The notes under the pieces are model-generated. The model ran no database searches, had not been told where the DNA came from, and saw nothing but the letters and a program-made list of their open reading frames with translations. The position numbers and the translations under genes are program-made. DNA of 64,000 bases from Candidatus Acetothermia bacterium (GTDB lineage: Bacteria; Bipolaricaulota; Bipolaricaulia; Bipolaricaulales; Bipolaricaulaceae): NCBI GenBank assembly GCA_024653305.1, contig JANLFW010000002.1, forward strand, positions 60,273-124,272, written 5' to 3'. Positions within the stretch are counted from its first letter, which is position 1; each line of letters starts with the position of its first letter. Shown here one piece after another: positions 9,553 to 18,088 of this stretch.

Positions 9553-12500
9553 TTAGCGCAGGACCAGGATCCGCCCGACCTCGGACCGGATCGTCCGGCC
9601 GTCCTGGGTCGCCGTGATCAGGTAGAAATAGAGCCCGTTGGGCACGGTTCGGCCGGCCCCGTCCTCAAGGTCCCAGGTGAACTGGGCCCCCGCTATGTCG
9701 CGCTCCACCACGGGCCGGCCGAGGGCGTCGAAGACGCGGATCTTCACGTCCGTCGCCCCCGATGGGAGGAAGACCTGGATCCGGGCCTGGGCAGCGGCTG
9801 GGTTATCGAGGAGCCGGGTGCCGATCTCCGCTCCGCCCTTGGCCCGGACGTAGAGGTCGAGGGTTCGCCATGCACTCCACCCGGCCTGGTTCCGGGCCCT
9901 CACCTTGACCATATACAGGCCCGCCGCGGGGTAGGTGTGCGTCACGGGCGGGGCGCCGGTGGCGTCCACCGTGCCGTCGCCATTGAAATCCCATTCCCAA
10001 GCGGTGACCGGGTCACCCTGAGGGGCGGTGGCAGTGGCGGTGAGGGTGACCGGCTGGCCCGCCTCCGGGACGGCGGGGCTGGCGGAAAGGGCGGTGACCG
10101 TGGGCGGCGGTGGCGGCGGAGGAGCGCCGATGGTGATGGTTTTCTCCTTCGTGCCCTTCGCGCCCCGGCGGTCGGTGACCTCGAGCTTCACCGTGTAGGT
10201 GCCGGCCGCGGCGTAGGTGTGGGTGGGGTTGGCCTCGGTGGCGGTGCCGCCGTCGCCGAACGTCCAGGCGTAGGTGAACGGGGTATCCGGCGGATCGTCG
10301 GGGTCGGTGGCGGTGGAGGTGAAGGTGACGGCCTGGCCGGCGGCAGGGCTTGTGGGGGACCAGGTGAAGTCCACCGTGGGCGGCTGATTCGGGCGCAGGG
10401 TGACTGTGATCTGTTTCGTCTTCTTCCCTTCCAGGCCCTTGGCGTCCCGGACGAGCAAGGTCACGGTGAACGTGCCGCCGTCGGGGTACTTGGTCTTGGC
10501 CGTCTCCGGCGGCCCGTTCCGCTCCACGTACCTGGGGCTCGCGCCCTCTCCGAAGTCCCATTTGGAGTACACGATGGCATCGCCATCGGGGTCGGTGATC
10601 GTCCCTGGAGTGAAGGTGATCTCTTGGCCGTACTGAGGGTTAGCCGGGCTCCAGGTGAAGTCCTGGATCACCGGCGGGTTGTTGACCCCGATGTCGAAGG
10701 TGGCGCCTCGAACCGCCGTGGTATCGCCGCTCATTGTGCCCTCGGTGTAGGAGAAAACGGTCTCCAGGCGCACGGTCCGGCCGGCCACGGTCTTGTCGGG
10801 GCCGGCGAGGGTGACCCAGATCCAAAGTTCCGCCTTGGCACCGTCGGCCACGGTGTTGTTGGCGGTGGGGGTGATGGACACCCCCGAATTGCGGAACCCC
10901 GTGAGGTTCGTGGTCTCGCCGAGGAGGGCCCCGTTCTCCCCGGCAAGCCGCACCTCGAGCTTGGCGAACTGGGTGTCGCTTGCCGTGCCCACGTTCTTCA
11001 CCCGGACCCGGGTGATGGTGACTCCAGCTGTATTGGCGTCCTTGTCCTCGAGCTTGATCTTCTGGGCCACAAACCGCTGGGTGGAGTAGACCGTGCGCGG
11101 ATCGATGGCGATGTTCTCCACCACCTCAAACCCCGCGGGGTAAATGGCCACCGTCTCCGGGTAGGTAACCGCCGCCGTGGCATAGGCCGGGCTTGGAGGG
11201 GAAGGCACTGGGGGTTCTTCGCTCCCCACACGGACTTCTGGTCGGATGGTACGGCCGGTGGTGGCTAGGGGCGAAACCCGATACTCGATGGTGATGGTCG
11301 CTTCCTTTTCGTCCGCGACATCGGTAGGGGTGACCTGGATCCAGCCGCCTATGCGGAAGTCGAACCCCGAAGGCCAACTGGAACGGACCCGGGTGGTGCC
11401 CACCCACACCGTGAACCCCGCGATGTCCGCGGTCTCCGCGGTTCCCAAGTTCTTCACGTAAATGTGGGTGATCTGGACTTTATTCCCGTTGTAGTCCCGA
11501 TCGGCGACCCAAATCTTTTGGGTCAGGCGCTCACCGGGGTTGATCCCCGGTCCTGGAGGCGGTGTGGATATCTCCTCGATTTCTTCAAACCCAGCCCGGC
11601 GGATGGTCCAAGTCGTGGGCCCGGTCACCGTTTGGTTTATGGTCTGGCCCGTGTTTTCCTCGACCTCAAGGACGACCGCACTCTTAAGGGTCCTCTCGTC
11701 CCGCGGGTACGTGGCGTCCCCCGATTCGTCCCCCGATTGCACCGTGATGGTCACGGTTATCGTGAGCTCAGTCCCGTCGGGGAAGCTCGTGGGCAAAGGT
11801 GGCTTCGTAGCCGTGAACACTACACCTGTTCCATCCCATCCGGTGGCCGATTCCGTAGCAGCGGTGTAGGTGGCCGTGCCGTCATTGATCTGGACCTCGA
11901 TGGACTGGAGGTCGGAGGCCTCGGCGGTAGCACCGTTGGCCCGCTTCACCGTGACCTTGTTGACCTTGACCGCCCGGGCGTTGGCATCGAGGTCGCGAAT
12001 GCGGAATTTCTGAACCGGTGCGGAGTCCCCGGGGTTGAGGTTGTCGGGGTCCGGGGACTCGTCGGTGATCACTTCAAACCCGGCCTTCCGGATGGTCTCG
12101 GGCCGGCCATCCTGGAGGAAGCCGCTGTTCCCCGATTCAGTGGCGGTGTACCAATAGGCGTTCGTCTCCAGAACCACGGTCTCCCCGCCCGAAATTGCGG
12201 CGGGGCGAGCTACGTCCACCAGCACCCAAAGATACCGCGTCTGGCCCTTCGGGACGGTGAAAGAGGTAGGAATGACGATCCCGACCTGAAGGTCTTTACC
12301 AGTGGTGGGCGCTCGGACAGCTGTCGTGGCAGGGGCAGAAGTGGGCAGGGTTGGGGTCGTGGATTCCAGGGCCAGGGCGATCTGGGTGATGTGGGAGGAG
12401 GTGGCGGTGCCCGTGTTCCTCACCTGGATGAACTCGATGGTGGTATCCCGGGCGGAGTCCCCTTTGACGGTGATCACCTGGACGATGATCCCAGTATCAC

Positions 12501-12606
12501 CAGGGTTCAAGGCCTCCCCGCCAAAGGACCTGTCGGTAAACGTGGGGGCGGCCACCGCGGTCACGGCCAGCCCACACAGGACCAGGCTCAACAGGGTCTT
12601 CTTCAC
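9553..12606 (-). CDS. Secreted PKD-repeat surface protein with FlgD/type-IX-like C-terminal domain
   Basis: 1017 aa. The GTG start at 12606 has a strong GGAGG five bases upstream and opens a signal peptide (MKKTLLSLVLCGLAVTAVAA). The N-terminal 600 residues contain about four divergent repeats of roughly 130-150 residues, marked by AGFEV or AGFEEI, NPG or DPR, DxDxN and VKNxGTA. Three PKD domains follow, with the usual signatures YAWTFGDGG and WEWDFNGDGTVD and the HTYxxAGxYxV strand. The last 75 residues (IRVFDALGRPV, then VPNGLYFYLI) match the FlgD-Ig/type A sorting pattern also seen in the subtilisin. It is likely a long extracellular stalk or adhesin. A PorV-like gene follows in the same transcript. 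Confidence 0.8.
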   Translation of the reverse strand: MKKTLLSLVLCGLAVTAVAAPTFTDRSFGGEALNPGDTGIIVQVITVKGDSARDTTIEFIQVRNTGTATSSHITQIALALESTTPTLPTSAPATTAVRAPTTGKDLQVGIVIPTSFTVPKGQTRYLWVLVDVARPAAISGGETVVLETNAYWYTATESGNSGFLQDGRPETIRKAGFEVITDESPDPDNLNPGDSAPVQKFRIRDLDANARAVKVNKVTVKRANGATAEASDLQSIEVQINDGTATYTAATESATGWDGTGVVFTATKPPLPTSFPDGTELTITVTITVQSGDESGDATYPRDERTLKSAVVLEVEENTGQTINQTVTGPTTWTIRRAGFEEIEEISTPPPGPGINPGERLTQKIWVADRDYNGNKVQITHIYVKNLGTAETADIAGFTVWVGTTRVRSSWPSGFDFRIGGWIQVTPTDVADEKEATITIEYRVSPLATTGRTIRPEVRVGSEEPPVPSPPSPAYATAAVTYPETVAIYPAGFEVVENIAIDPRTVYSTQRFVAQKIKLEDKDANTAGVTITRVRVKNVGTASDTQFAKLEVRLAGENGALLGETTNLTGFRNSGVSITPTANNTVADGAKAELWIWVTLAGPDKTVAGRTVRLETVFSYTEGTMSGDTTAVRGATFDIGVNNPPVIQDFTWSPANPQYGQEITFTPGTITDPDGDAIVYSKWDFGEGASPRYVERNGPPETAKTKYPDGGTFTVTLLVRDAKGLEGKKTKQITVTLRPNQPPTVDFTWSPTSPAAGQAVTFTSTATDPDDPPDTPFTYAWTFGDGGTATEANPTHTYAAAGTYTVKLEVTDRRGAKGTKEKTITIGAPPPPPPPTVTALSASPAVPEAGQPVTLTATATAPQGDPVTAWEWDFNGDGTVDATGAPPVTHTYPAAGLYMVKVRARNQAGWSAWRTLDLYVRAKGGAEIGTRLLDNPAAAQARIQVFLPSGATDVKIRVFDALGRPVVERDIAGAQFTWDLEDGAGRTVPNGLYFYLITATQDGRTIRSEVGRILVLR

Positions 12607-12915
12607 CGCTACCTCCTCATCTCCGCTAGCCTAGCGCTAGCCTACCCATCTCCCCTCCCGTTGGCCGCGATCGCCGTTACCCGGACCACAGGCGTTTGTC
12701 CTTCCTCGCCCACACCCTTGTCCGATCCCGCCCGTGAGTATAGCGCTACGAAAATGTGGGCGTCGGTAATCTTTGCAACATCCGAACACGAAGCCATGAA
12801 CAGGGATCGGCCCTGAAACAACACGAAAGCAGCGAAGCGCCCTGCCCGACCAGAGAAGAAGCCCGGCGCTTCCGGCACCGGGCTTCCCGTGCATCCCCGA
12901 GGCCGCGAGATCGCG
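12607..12915. other. Intergenic region between PKD protein gene and M32 gene
   Basis: No gene is seen. It holds a 9-bp direct repeat GCTAGCCTA (12625-12633 and 12636-12644) just upstream of the PKD gene ribosome binding site. A possible -10 box TATACT lies on the minus strand at 12742-12737, without a clear -35. The terminator-like hairpin at 12858-12886 is listed separately. Confidence 0.5.
12858..12886 (-). terminator. Hairpin downstream of M32 carboxypeptidase
   Basis: A 9-bp perfect stem GAAGCCCGG/CCGGGCTTC with an 11-nt loop, about 30 nt past the M32 stop. The minus-strand continuation is TTCTCT, only a weak U-tract. Confidence 0.5.
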
Positions 12916-14403
12916 CTACAACCTGTACACGTCGCGGTATTTCCGCTGGACGTAGTTCATGAACGGGCGGGGGGAGAGCCCCGCCCCGGTCACCCGAACC
13001 ACGAGCTCCTCGGGGAGGTACACCCGCCCATGGCGGTGGATCCTCTCCCGCAGCCACTCCCGGATCGACCCGAGCTCGCCGCGCCGCACCCGGGCCCAGA
13101 AGTCCGGGACCTCGCGCTCGGCTGCGGCCGCGATCTGGGCCGCGTACAGGTTCCCCAAGCTGTAGGACGGGAAGTACCCGAACATCCCGCCCGACCAGTG
13201 CACGTCCTGGAGCACCCCATGGGCATCATCGGGCGGGACCACCCCGAGGTACCTCTCCATCGCCTTCCCCCACCGCCCGGGAAGCTCCTCCACCCTCAAG
13301 CGCCCCTCGATCAGGTCCACTTCAAGCTCAAACCGCAAACAGATGTGCAGGTTGTACGTGACCTCGTCCGCCTCCACCCGGATCAGGGACGGCTCCACCC
13401 GGTTCACCCCCCGCCAGACCTCCTCCGGGGTGAGCCGGGAGAAGGCGCGGAACCGCTGCACGAGCTTGGGGCGGAAGAACTCCCAAAACGCAAGGGATCG
13501 GCCGATCTGGTTCTCCCAGAACCTAGATTGGGACTCATGCATCCCGAACGAAGCCCCGGTATCCAAACCCGTCCAGGCCAGGGCCGGGTCCACCCCCTGG
13601 TCGTACAGGGCGTGGCCCCCCTCGTGGAGGGCCCCAAACAGGGCCGAGAACGGATCGTCCGGCCGGTAGCGGTTGGTGACCCGCACGTCCCCCGGGCCGA
13701 TCCCGATCGTGAAGGGATGGGTGGAGTCGTCGAGCCTTCCGGCGGTGAAGTCGTACCCCATGGCCTGAAGGACCTCCCGGGCGAGGGCCCGCTGGGCCTC
13801 TACCCGAAACGGGCCTTGGGGCAAAGGTGGGGGTGGGGTCCCATCCTCCCGGAGCTTTGTCAGAAAGGGCACGAGCTCCTCCCGCAGCTCCCCCAGCGCC
13901 GCCCGCAGCTTCCTTGCGGTCATCCCCGGCTCGTACTCCTCCACCAGGGCGTCATACGGGCTCTCTTGGTATCCGATGAGCTTGGCGATCTCGCGCACCA
14001 GGTCCACGACCTCCGCGAGGTGCGGGCGGAACATGGAGAAGTCCGAGGCGGCCTTGGCCTTCTCCCAGGTCGTCTCCGCCCGGGCGCAAGCCTCGACGAA
14101 CCGCTGGTACAGGTCGGGCGGGATGGCCCGGTACCGTTGGTGCTGCCGCTCCCAATGGCGCACCAGGGCCCGATCCACCTCGGAGTCCTCAAGCTCCCCC
14201 TTCGCCGCCGCGAGGAGCTCGCCCATCCGCGGGGACACCAGCCGCTCGAAGCTCAACCGCTCCAGCCGGCCCACCACCCGGGCCCGGGCCTCCGCCCCCT
14301 TCTCGGGCATGCAGGTGCGCTGGTCCCAGTGGGCGAGGGCCGCGCCCGCGCTGATCTCGACCATCTCCCGCACGTAGCCGCGCAGCTCGTTCAGGGCGGA
14401 CAC
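12916..14403 (-). CDS. M32 family zinc carboxypeptidase (carboxypeptidase Taq type)
   Basis: Cytosolic metallocarboxypeptidase that trims C-terminal residues from peptides. 495 aa, normal for the family (about 500). The active site HEGGH is at 260-264, the M32-specific HESQSRFWEN motif begins at 289, and VHWSGGMFGYFPSYSLGN lies near the C-terminus. The start is GTG at 14403, one base after the stop of the upstream TldD/PmbA-family gene, with GGAGAGG as ribosome binding site. The tight spacing implies translational coupling and a shared role in peptide or modified-peptide turnover. Confidence 0.93.
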   Translation of the reverse strand: MSALNELRGYVREMVEISAGAALAHWDQRTCMPEKGAEARARVVGRLERLSFERLVSPRMGELLAAAKGELEDSEVDRALVRHWERQHQRYRAIPPDLYQRFVEACARAETTWEKAKAASDFSMFRPHLAEVVDLVREIAKLIGYQESPYDALVEEYEPGMTARKLRAALGELREELVPFLTKLREDGTPPPPLPQGPFRVEAQRALAREVLQAMGYDFTAGRLDDSTHPFTIGIGPGDVRVTNRYRPDDPFSALFGALHEGGHALYDQGVDPALAWTGLDTGASFGMHESQSRFWENQIGRSLAFWEFFRPKLVQRFRAFSRLTPEEVWRGVNRVEPSLIRVEADEVTYNLHICLRFELEVDLIEGRLRVEELPGRWGKAMERYLGVVPPDDAHGVLQDVHWSGGMFGYFPSYSLGNLYAAQIAAAAEREVPDFWARVRRGELGSIREWLRERIHRHGRVYLPEELVVRVTGAGLSPRPFMNYVQRKYRDVYRL

Positions 14404-14404
14404 G

Positions 14405-15739
14405 TTACATCCTCTCCGTTCGGCCGGTGAACGCGAACCTGGCGATGCGCACCTTGGGCACGAGCACCGCCCCGAACGCCTCCCCGTGGGTGATGAGGTA
14501 CGGCTCTCGGCCCACCGCCTCCACCTCCGCCAGGGCCCGCAGGCCGGACTCGGTGGCGCGCAGGTCCTCCACCGCCGCCACGACCTTCCCGTCCTCGACG
14601 AGGAACGTCCCGTCACGGGTCATCATCGTCATCACCGCCCGCATGGGGTCCACCGTGCGCGCGTAGTGGAACCGGGTCACGAGGAGGCCCCGCTTGACCC
14701 CGGAAAGGAGCTCCGCGTCGCTTGCGGTCCCCGGCTCCAGCACCAGGTGCATCGGCATCGGGGAGTAGCTGGCGTAGGGCGGAGGCAGGGCGTGGCCGGT
14801 GGAGGTTGCTCCCATCAGCGTCGCGGTGCGGGCATCGTGGACCACCCCCTCCGCCACCCCGGATCGGAAGAAGTAGACCCGCTTCTTGGGCACCCCCTCG
14901 AAGTCGAACGGCAAGGGCAAGGTCTGAGGGTGGCGTCCGTCGTCGTAGACCGTGACCAACTCGGAGACGAGCTTCTCCCCAAGCCGGTCGCAGAGGAAAC
15001 TGCGCTTCTCGAGGAGGGCCCGGGCAGAGAACCCCATTGAGGAGAGCATCCCAAGGAGGGTCGCCACCGCCGGTTCCTCCAACACCACCGTGTACTCCCC
15101 AGGATCGATGGCCACCCGCCGCTCCGAAGCGCGGGCCTTCTCCACCGCACGGTGGGCCACCTCCTCCGGCCGAAACGCGGCGATCACCCCGGAGAACTCG
15201 GCATAGCCGGAACCCCGTTCCTTCCCTAGGACCACGGTCACGAACCGCATCGAGGCCCCGCGAAAGTGGGCGTCCACCCCCCGGGAGGTTCGCACCCACA
15301 GCTCCGTCCCACCGGTGGAAAGCGACCCGGACGCGTTGTACCCGAGGTCCCGGGCCTCCGCCACCGCCCGGGCCACGAGCCCGGCCCGCTCGCCCGGGGT
15401 TGCCGCCCAGGTGGCCTCGTCCCACACGTCGAGCGGCGGGATGGGCTGCGGATCGGGTGGGGCATAGCCGGCGGGGCGGGTCTGGACTCGGGCCACCGCC
15501 ACCGCCTCCTTCACCGCCCGGCGGAGCCCGTCCCGGGTGAGGTCGTTCGTCTCCTTCACCCCCACCTTGCCGTCGACCCATGCCCGTACGTAGGCCACCG
15601 TGTCCGTGGACGCCACGTTCTGGTGGATCTGGCAGCCGGTGAACCGGGTGAGCTCCTCCCGCTCGCGGACGACCACGAGCTCCAGCTCGTCCGCTGCCCG
15701 CTGCGCCAACGTCGCCTCCAAGAGCTCCTCCACCCTCAC
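14405..15739 (-). CDS. TldD/PmbA (TldE) family peptidase-like protein
   Basis: 444 aa. Members of this family form TldD/TldE proteases that process ribosomally made peptides and degrade unfolded peptides. No HExxxH motif of the TldD subunit is visible, so this looks like the non-catalytic TldE/PmbA-type subunit. Recognisable parts are TRFTGCQIHQNV near residues 31-42, the VILEEPAV-like stretch (TVVLEEPAVATLL) and the C-terminal FLVEDGKVV. The GTG start at 15739 is chosen for its AAAGGAGG six bases upstream; an in-frame ATG at 15766 lacks such a site. No TldD partner is in the window. It is followed directly by the M32 gene. Confidence 0.8.
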   Translation of the reverse strand: MRVEELLEATLAQRAADELELVVVREREELTRFTGCQIHQNVASTDTVAYVRAWVDGKVGVKETNDLTRDGLRRAVKEAVAVARVQTRPAGYAPPDPQPIPPLDVWDEATWAATPGERAGLVARAVAEARDLGYNASGSLSTGGTELWVRTSRGVDAHFRGASMRFVTVVLGKERGSGYAEFSGVIAAFRPEEVAHRAVEKARASERRVAIDPGEYTVVLEEPAVATLLGMLSSMGFSARALLEKRSFLCDRLGEKLVSELVTVYDDGRHPQTLPLPFDFEGVPKKRVYFFRSGVAEGVVHDARTATLMGATSTGHALPPPYASYSPMPMHLVLEPGTASDAELLSGVKRGLLVTRFHYARTVDPMRAVMTMMTRDGTFLVEDGKVVAAVEDLRATESGLRALAEVEAVGREPYLITHGEAFGAVLVPKVRIARFAFTGRTERM

Positions 15740-15790
15740 GCTTCCTCCTTTCGCGTGCGCCCGCATCGCCCTCCCGACAAGGGAGAGGGC

Positions 15791-16594
15791 CTAGGGCGCC
15801 GGCCAGCCCAGTTTGTCCCGCAGCCGGGCGAACAGCGTGGCCTCCCCGGACAGGCGTAGGAACACCGTGTCCGCCGGCGCGCGCGCCACCCGGATCGCCT
15901 CGCCTGGGGCCAGTTCCCCGGCCATGTCCCCGTCGAGGAACACGGCCGCGGGGGACAACGCCTGAACCCGGACCTCCGCGCCCGCCGGCACCGCCACCGG
16001 CCTCAGCCCCAGGCAATGGGAGGCAAGCGGCACGATCAGGATCGCCCCCACGCCGGGGTGGACAATGGGGCCGCCCGCGGCCAGGGCGTAGGCGGTGCTC
16101 CCGGTGGGCGTGGCCACGATCACCCCGTCCCCGGAAACGACGGCAACCGAGTCCCCGTCCACCTCCACCGCCAACTCCACGTACCGAGCGTGGGCCGGGC
16201 CGACCACGACCACGTCGTTGAGGGCGGTCCCGGCGATCCCCGGCCCGCCGGCGGCAAGGCGCAGGCGCCGTTCTGCCCTAACCTGACCGGAGACCATCTC
16301 CTCGAGCGCGTCCTCGATGTGGTCCCCTTCGCACGCGGCCAGGAACCCCAGCGACCCCACGTGCACGCCGAGGATCGGGATCTCGGTTGGGTAAATGCCC
16401 GACGCCGCCCGGAGGATCGTCCCGTCCCCGCCCACCGCCACCACCAGGTCCACGCTCTCCGGGAACGCCCGCCACCGGGGCGAGAGGTGGGCCGCGATCC
16501 CCCGCCCCTCGCACCACCGGGCGCCCCGCCTCACCACCGCCTCCGCGGCCGGCCTGTCCGGATTGTACACGAACAGAACCTGGCTAAGCTCCAC
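15791..16594 (-). CDS. nadK: NAD kinase
   Basis: Phosphorylates NAD to NADP. 267 aa, within the bacterial range. Diagnostic motifs are GGDGT at 55-59, LNDVVV, and GDGVIVATPTGSTAYALAAGG, which binds the nucleotide. The GTG start at 16594 overlaps the 3' end of the ABC permease gene by 11 bp, so it is read as the distal gene of the transporter operon although its function is housekeeping. Confidence 0.96.
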   Translation of the reverse strand: MELSQVLFVYNPDRPAAEAVVRRGARWCEGRGIAAHLSPRWRAFPESVDLVVAVGGDGTILRAASGIYPTEIPILGVHVGSLGFLAACEGDHIEDALEEMVSGQVRAERRLRLAAGGPGIAGTALNDVVVVGPAHARYVELAVEVDGDSVAVVSGDGVIVATPTGSTAYALAAGGPIVHPGVGAILIVPLASHCLGLRPVAVPAGAEVRVQALSPAAVFLDGDMAGELAPGEAIRVARAPADTVFLRLSGEATLFARLRDKLGWPAP

Positions 16595-17357
16595 CCTGCC
16601 CCCCGATGTACTTCCACCGGCACAGCCGCCGCTCGAGGAACTCGAGGAGCACGTAGAACAAGAGCCCGAGCAGGGCCAGGGCCATCACGCCGGCGAGGGC
16701 AATGTCGGCGCGGAACGTGTAGTACTCGATCAGCCGTCCCAGCCCGGACCGCGGCCCGAGGAGCACCCCGAGCTTGGTCTCCGCGATGTACAGCAGCGTG
16801 ATCCCCAGGCCCACCGATACCCGGGCGGCAGTGAGCACGCTCGGAAGGGTGGCGGGGAGGACCACGTGCCGGTAGAGCTGCCACCGCGACGCGCCCGCCG
16901 ACCGCACCGCGGTCACATGGGACGGGGAGATGTACTTGGCCGCCCCCTGGGCGGCCACCACCACCTGGAAGAACAGGGCGGCCACCACCACCACCAGCCG
17001 CACCACCTCCCCCAGGCCGAACGCAAGATACAGGAACAGGAGGAGGGCCACCGGGGGGATGGGGTAGAGGAGGTAGATCAGCGGGGATAAGTACGTGTCC
17101 AGTGCCCGCTCAAATCCAACCGCCAGCCCCAGGGGGAGGCCGAGGGCAAACGCGACCACGAGGGCGACGAAAAAGCGGAGGGCGGAGGTGCCGAACGCCG
17201 CCGCCAATACCCCCAGGTTCTCCCACGCCGCGACCGCGGTGGCGGAGGGGCTGGGCAGGATCTCCCGCCCCCGCACCGCCATCAAGGCCCACGACACGGC
17301 TGCCCACGCCAGGATGACCACGGCCACCGCGAGAAGGTAGTGCAGGGCGTGCTTCAT
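16584..17357 (-). CDS. ABC transporter permease, SsuC/TauC type
   Basis: Inner-membrane permease, 257 aa, with about six hydrophobic segments and the EAA-type loop (SAGASRWQLYRHVVLPATLP) that docks on the ATPase. The ATG at 17357 sits in an ATGA overlap with the ATPase gene; the much longer upstream reading frame is not membrane-like. It works with the ATPase and binding protein immediately upstream. Substrate unknown: this subclass imports sulfonates, nitrate-like anions or thiamine precursors. Confidence 0.88.
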   Translation of the reverse strand: MKHALHYLLAVAVVILAWAAVSWALMAVRGREILPSPSATAVAAWENLGVLAAAFGTSALRFFVALVVAFALGLPLGLAVGFERALDTYLSPLIYLLYPIPPVALLLFLYLAFGLGEVVRLVVVVAALFFQVVVAAQGAAKYISPSHVTAVRSAGASRWQLYRHVVLPATLPSVLTAARVSVGLGITLLYIAETKLGVLLGPRSGLGRLIEYYTFRADIALAGVMALALLGLLFYVLLEFLERRLCRWKYIGGQGGA

Positions 17358-18088
17358 GGCCCGTTGCTCCCCAAAATCCGCCGGAGGTAGTCCACCCGGG
17401 CCGCGAACTCCGGCGTCCCCCGGTAGTCGGGGGCGCCCATGCCGGGATTGTCCACCACCTCCACCAGGCGCGCCGGGCGGGGGGACAGGACGAGCACCCG
17501 CCGCCCCAGGAACACCGCTTCCTCCACGTCGTGGGTCACCAGGACCCCGGTGAACCGCATCTCCGCCCACAGGTTCAGGATCAGGTTCTGGATGCGCTCC
17601 CGGGTGATGGAGTCCAGGTTGGCCATCGGCTCATCCATGAGCAGGACCTGCGGCCGGAGGGCCAGCACCCGGGCGATCCCCACCCGCCGCTTCATCCCCT
17701 CGGAGAGCTCCCCGGGGAAGCGCCGCTCGAACCCGGCCAGGCCCAACGTGGCGAGCACCTCATCCACCGGTTCCTGCCGCCCCTGCAGCCGGAGGGTCAG
17801 CTCCGCGTTCTGCCGCACCGTCTTCCACGGAAGTAACCCGGCGTCCTGGAGGATCAACGCCACGTCCCGCCGGATGCCGCGCACCTCCTCCCCATCGATC
17901 CGCACCCCGCCGGCAGTGGGCCGAACAAGGCCGTCGATCGCCAGGAGCAAGCTGGTCTTGCCGCACCCGGACGGCCCGACCACGGCCACCAGCTCCCCTC
18001 GGTCCACGGAGAACGAGACCTCCTGGAGGGCGATCACCGCTCGGCTCCCGCGGCCGTAGGTGAGGGTGAGGTTCTCGACCTCGATCAT
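17354..18088 (-). CDS. ABC transporter ATPase, SsuB/TauB type
   Basis: 244 aa. Walker A GPSGCGKT is at 38-45, the Q-loop is LILQDAGLLPWKTV, and Walker B is VLLMDEPMANLD with the H-loop in VTHDVEEA. The signature loop reads LSEGMKRRVGIAR instead of LSGGQ. This variant occurs in the SsuB/ThiZ-like subclass and is not by itself a sign of decay. The ATG at 18088 overlaps the binding-protein stop by ATGA. Confidence 0.9.
   Translation of the reverse strand: MIEVENLTLTYGRGSRAVIALQEVSFSVDRGELVAVVGPSGCGKTSLLLAIDGLVRPTAGGVRIDGEEVRGIRRDVALILQDAGLLPWKTVRQNAELTLRLQGRQEPVDEVLATLGLAGFERRFPGELSEGMKRRVGIARVLALRPQVLLMDEPMANLDSITRERIQNLILNLWAEMRFTGVLVTHDVEEAVFLGRRVLVLSPRPARLVEVVDNPGMGAPDYRGTPEFAARVDYLRRILGSNGP

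Noticed and set aside
9520..11268. 582-aa plus-strand open frame inside the PKD protein gene
   Set aside because: Antisense shadow; Gly/Val/Arg-rich and no recognisable motif, while the other strand has signal peptide and PKD domains.
12742..12779. TTGCAA as -35 for the PKD gene promoter
   Set aside because: The spacing to TATACT is over 30 bp, too long for a sigma70 promoter.
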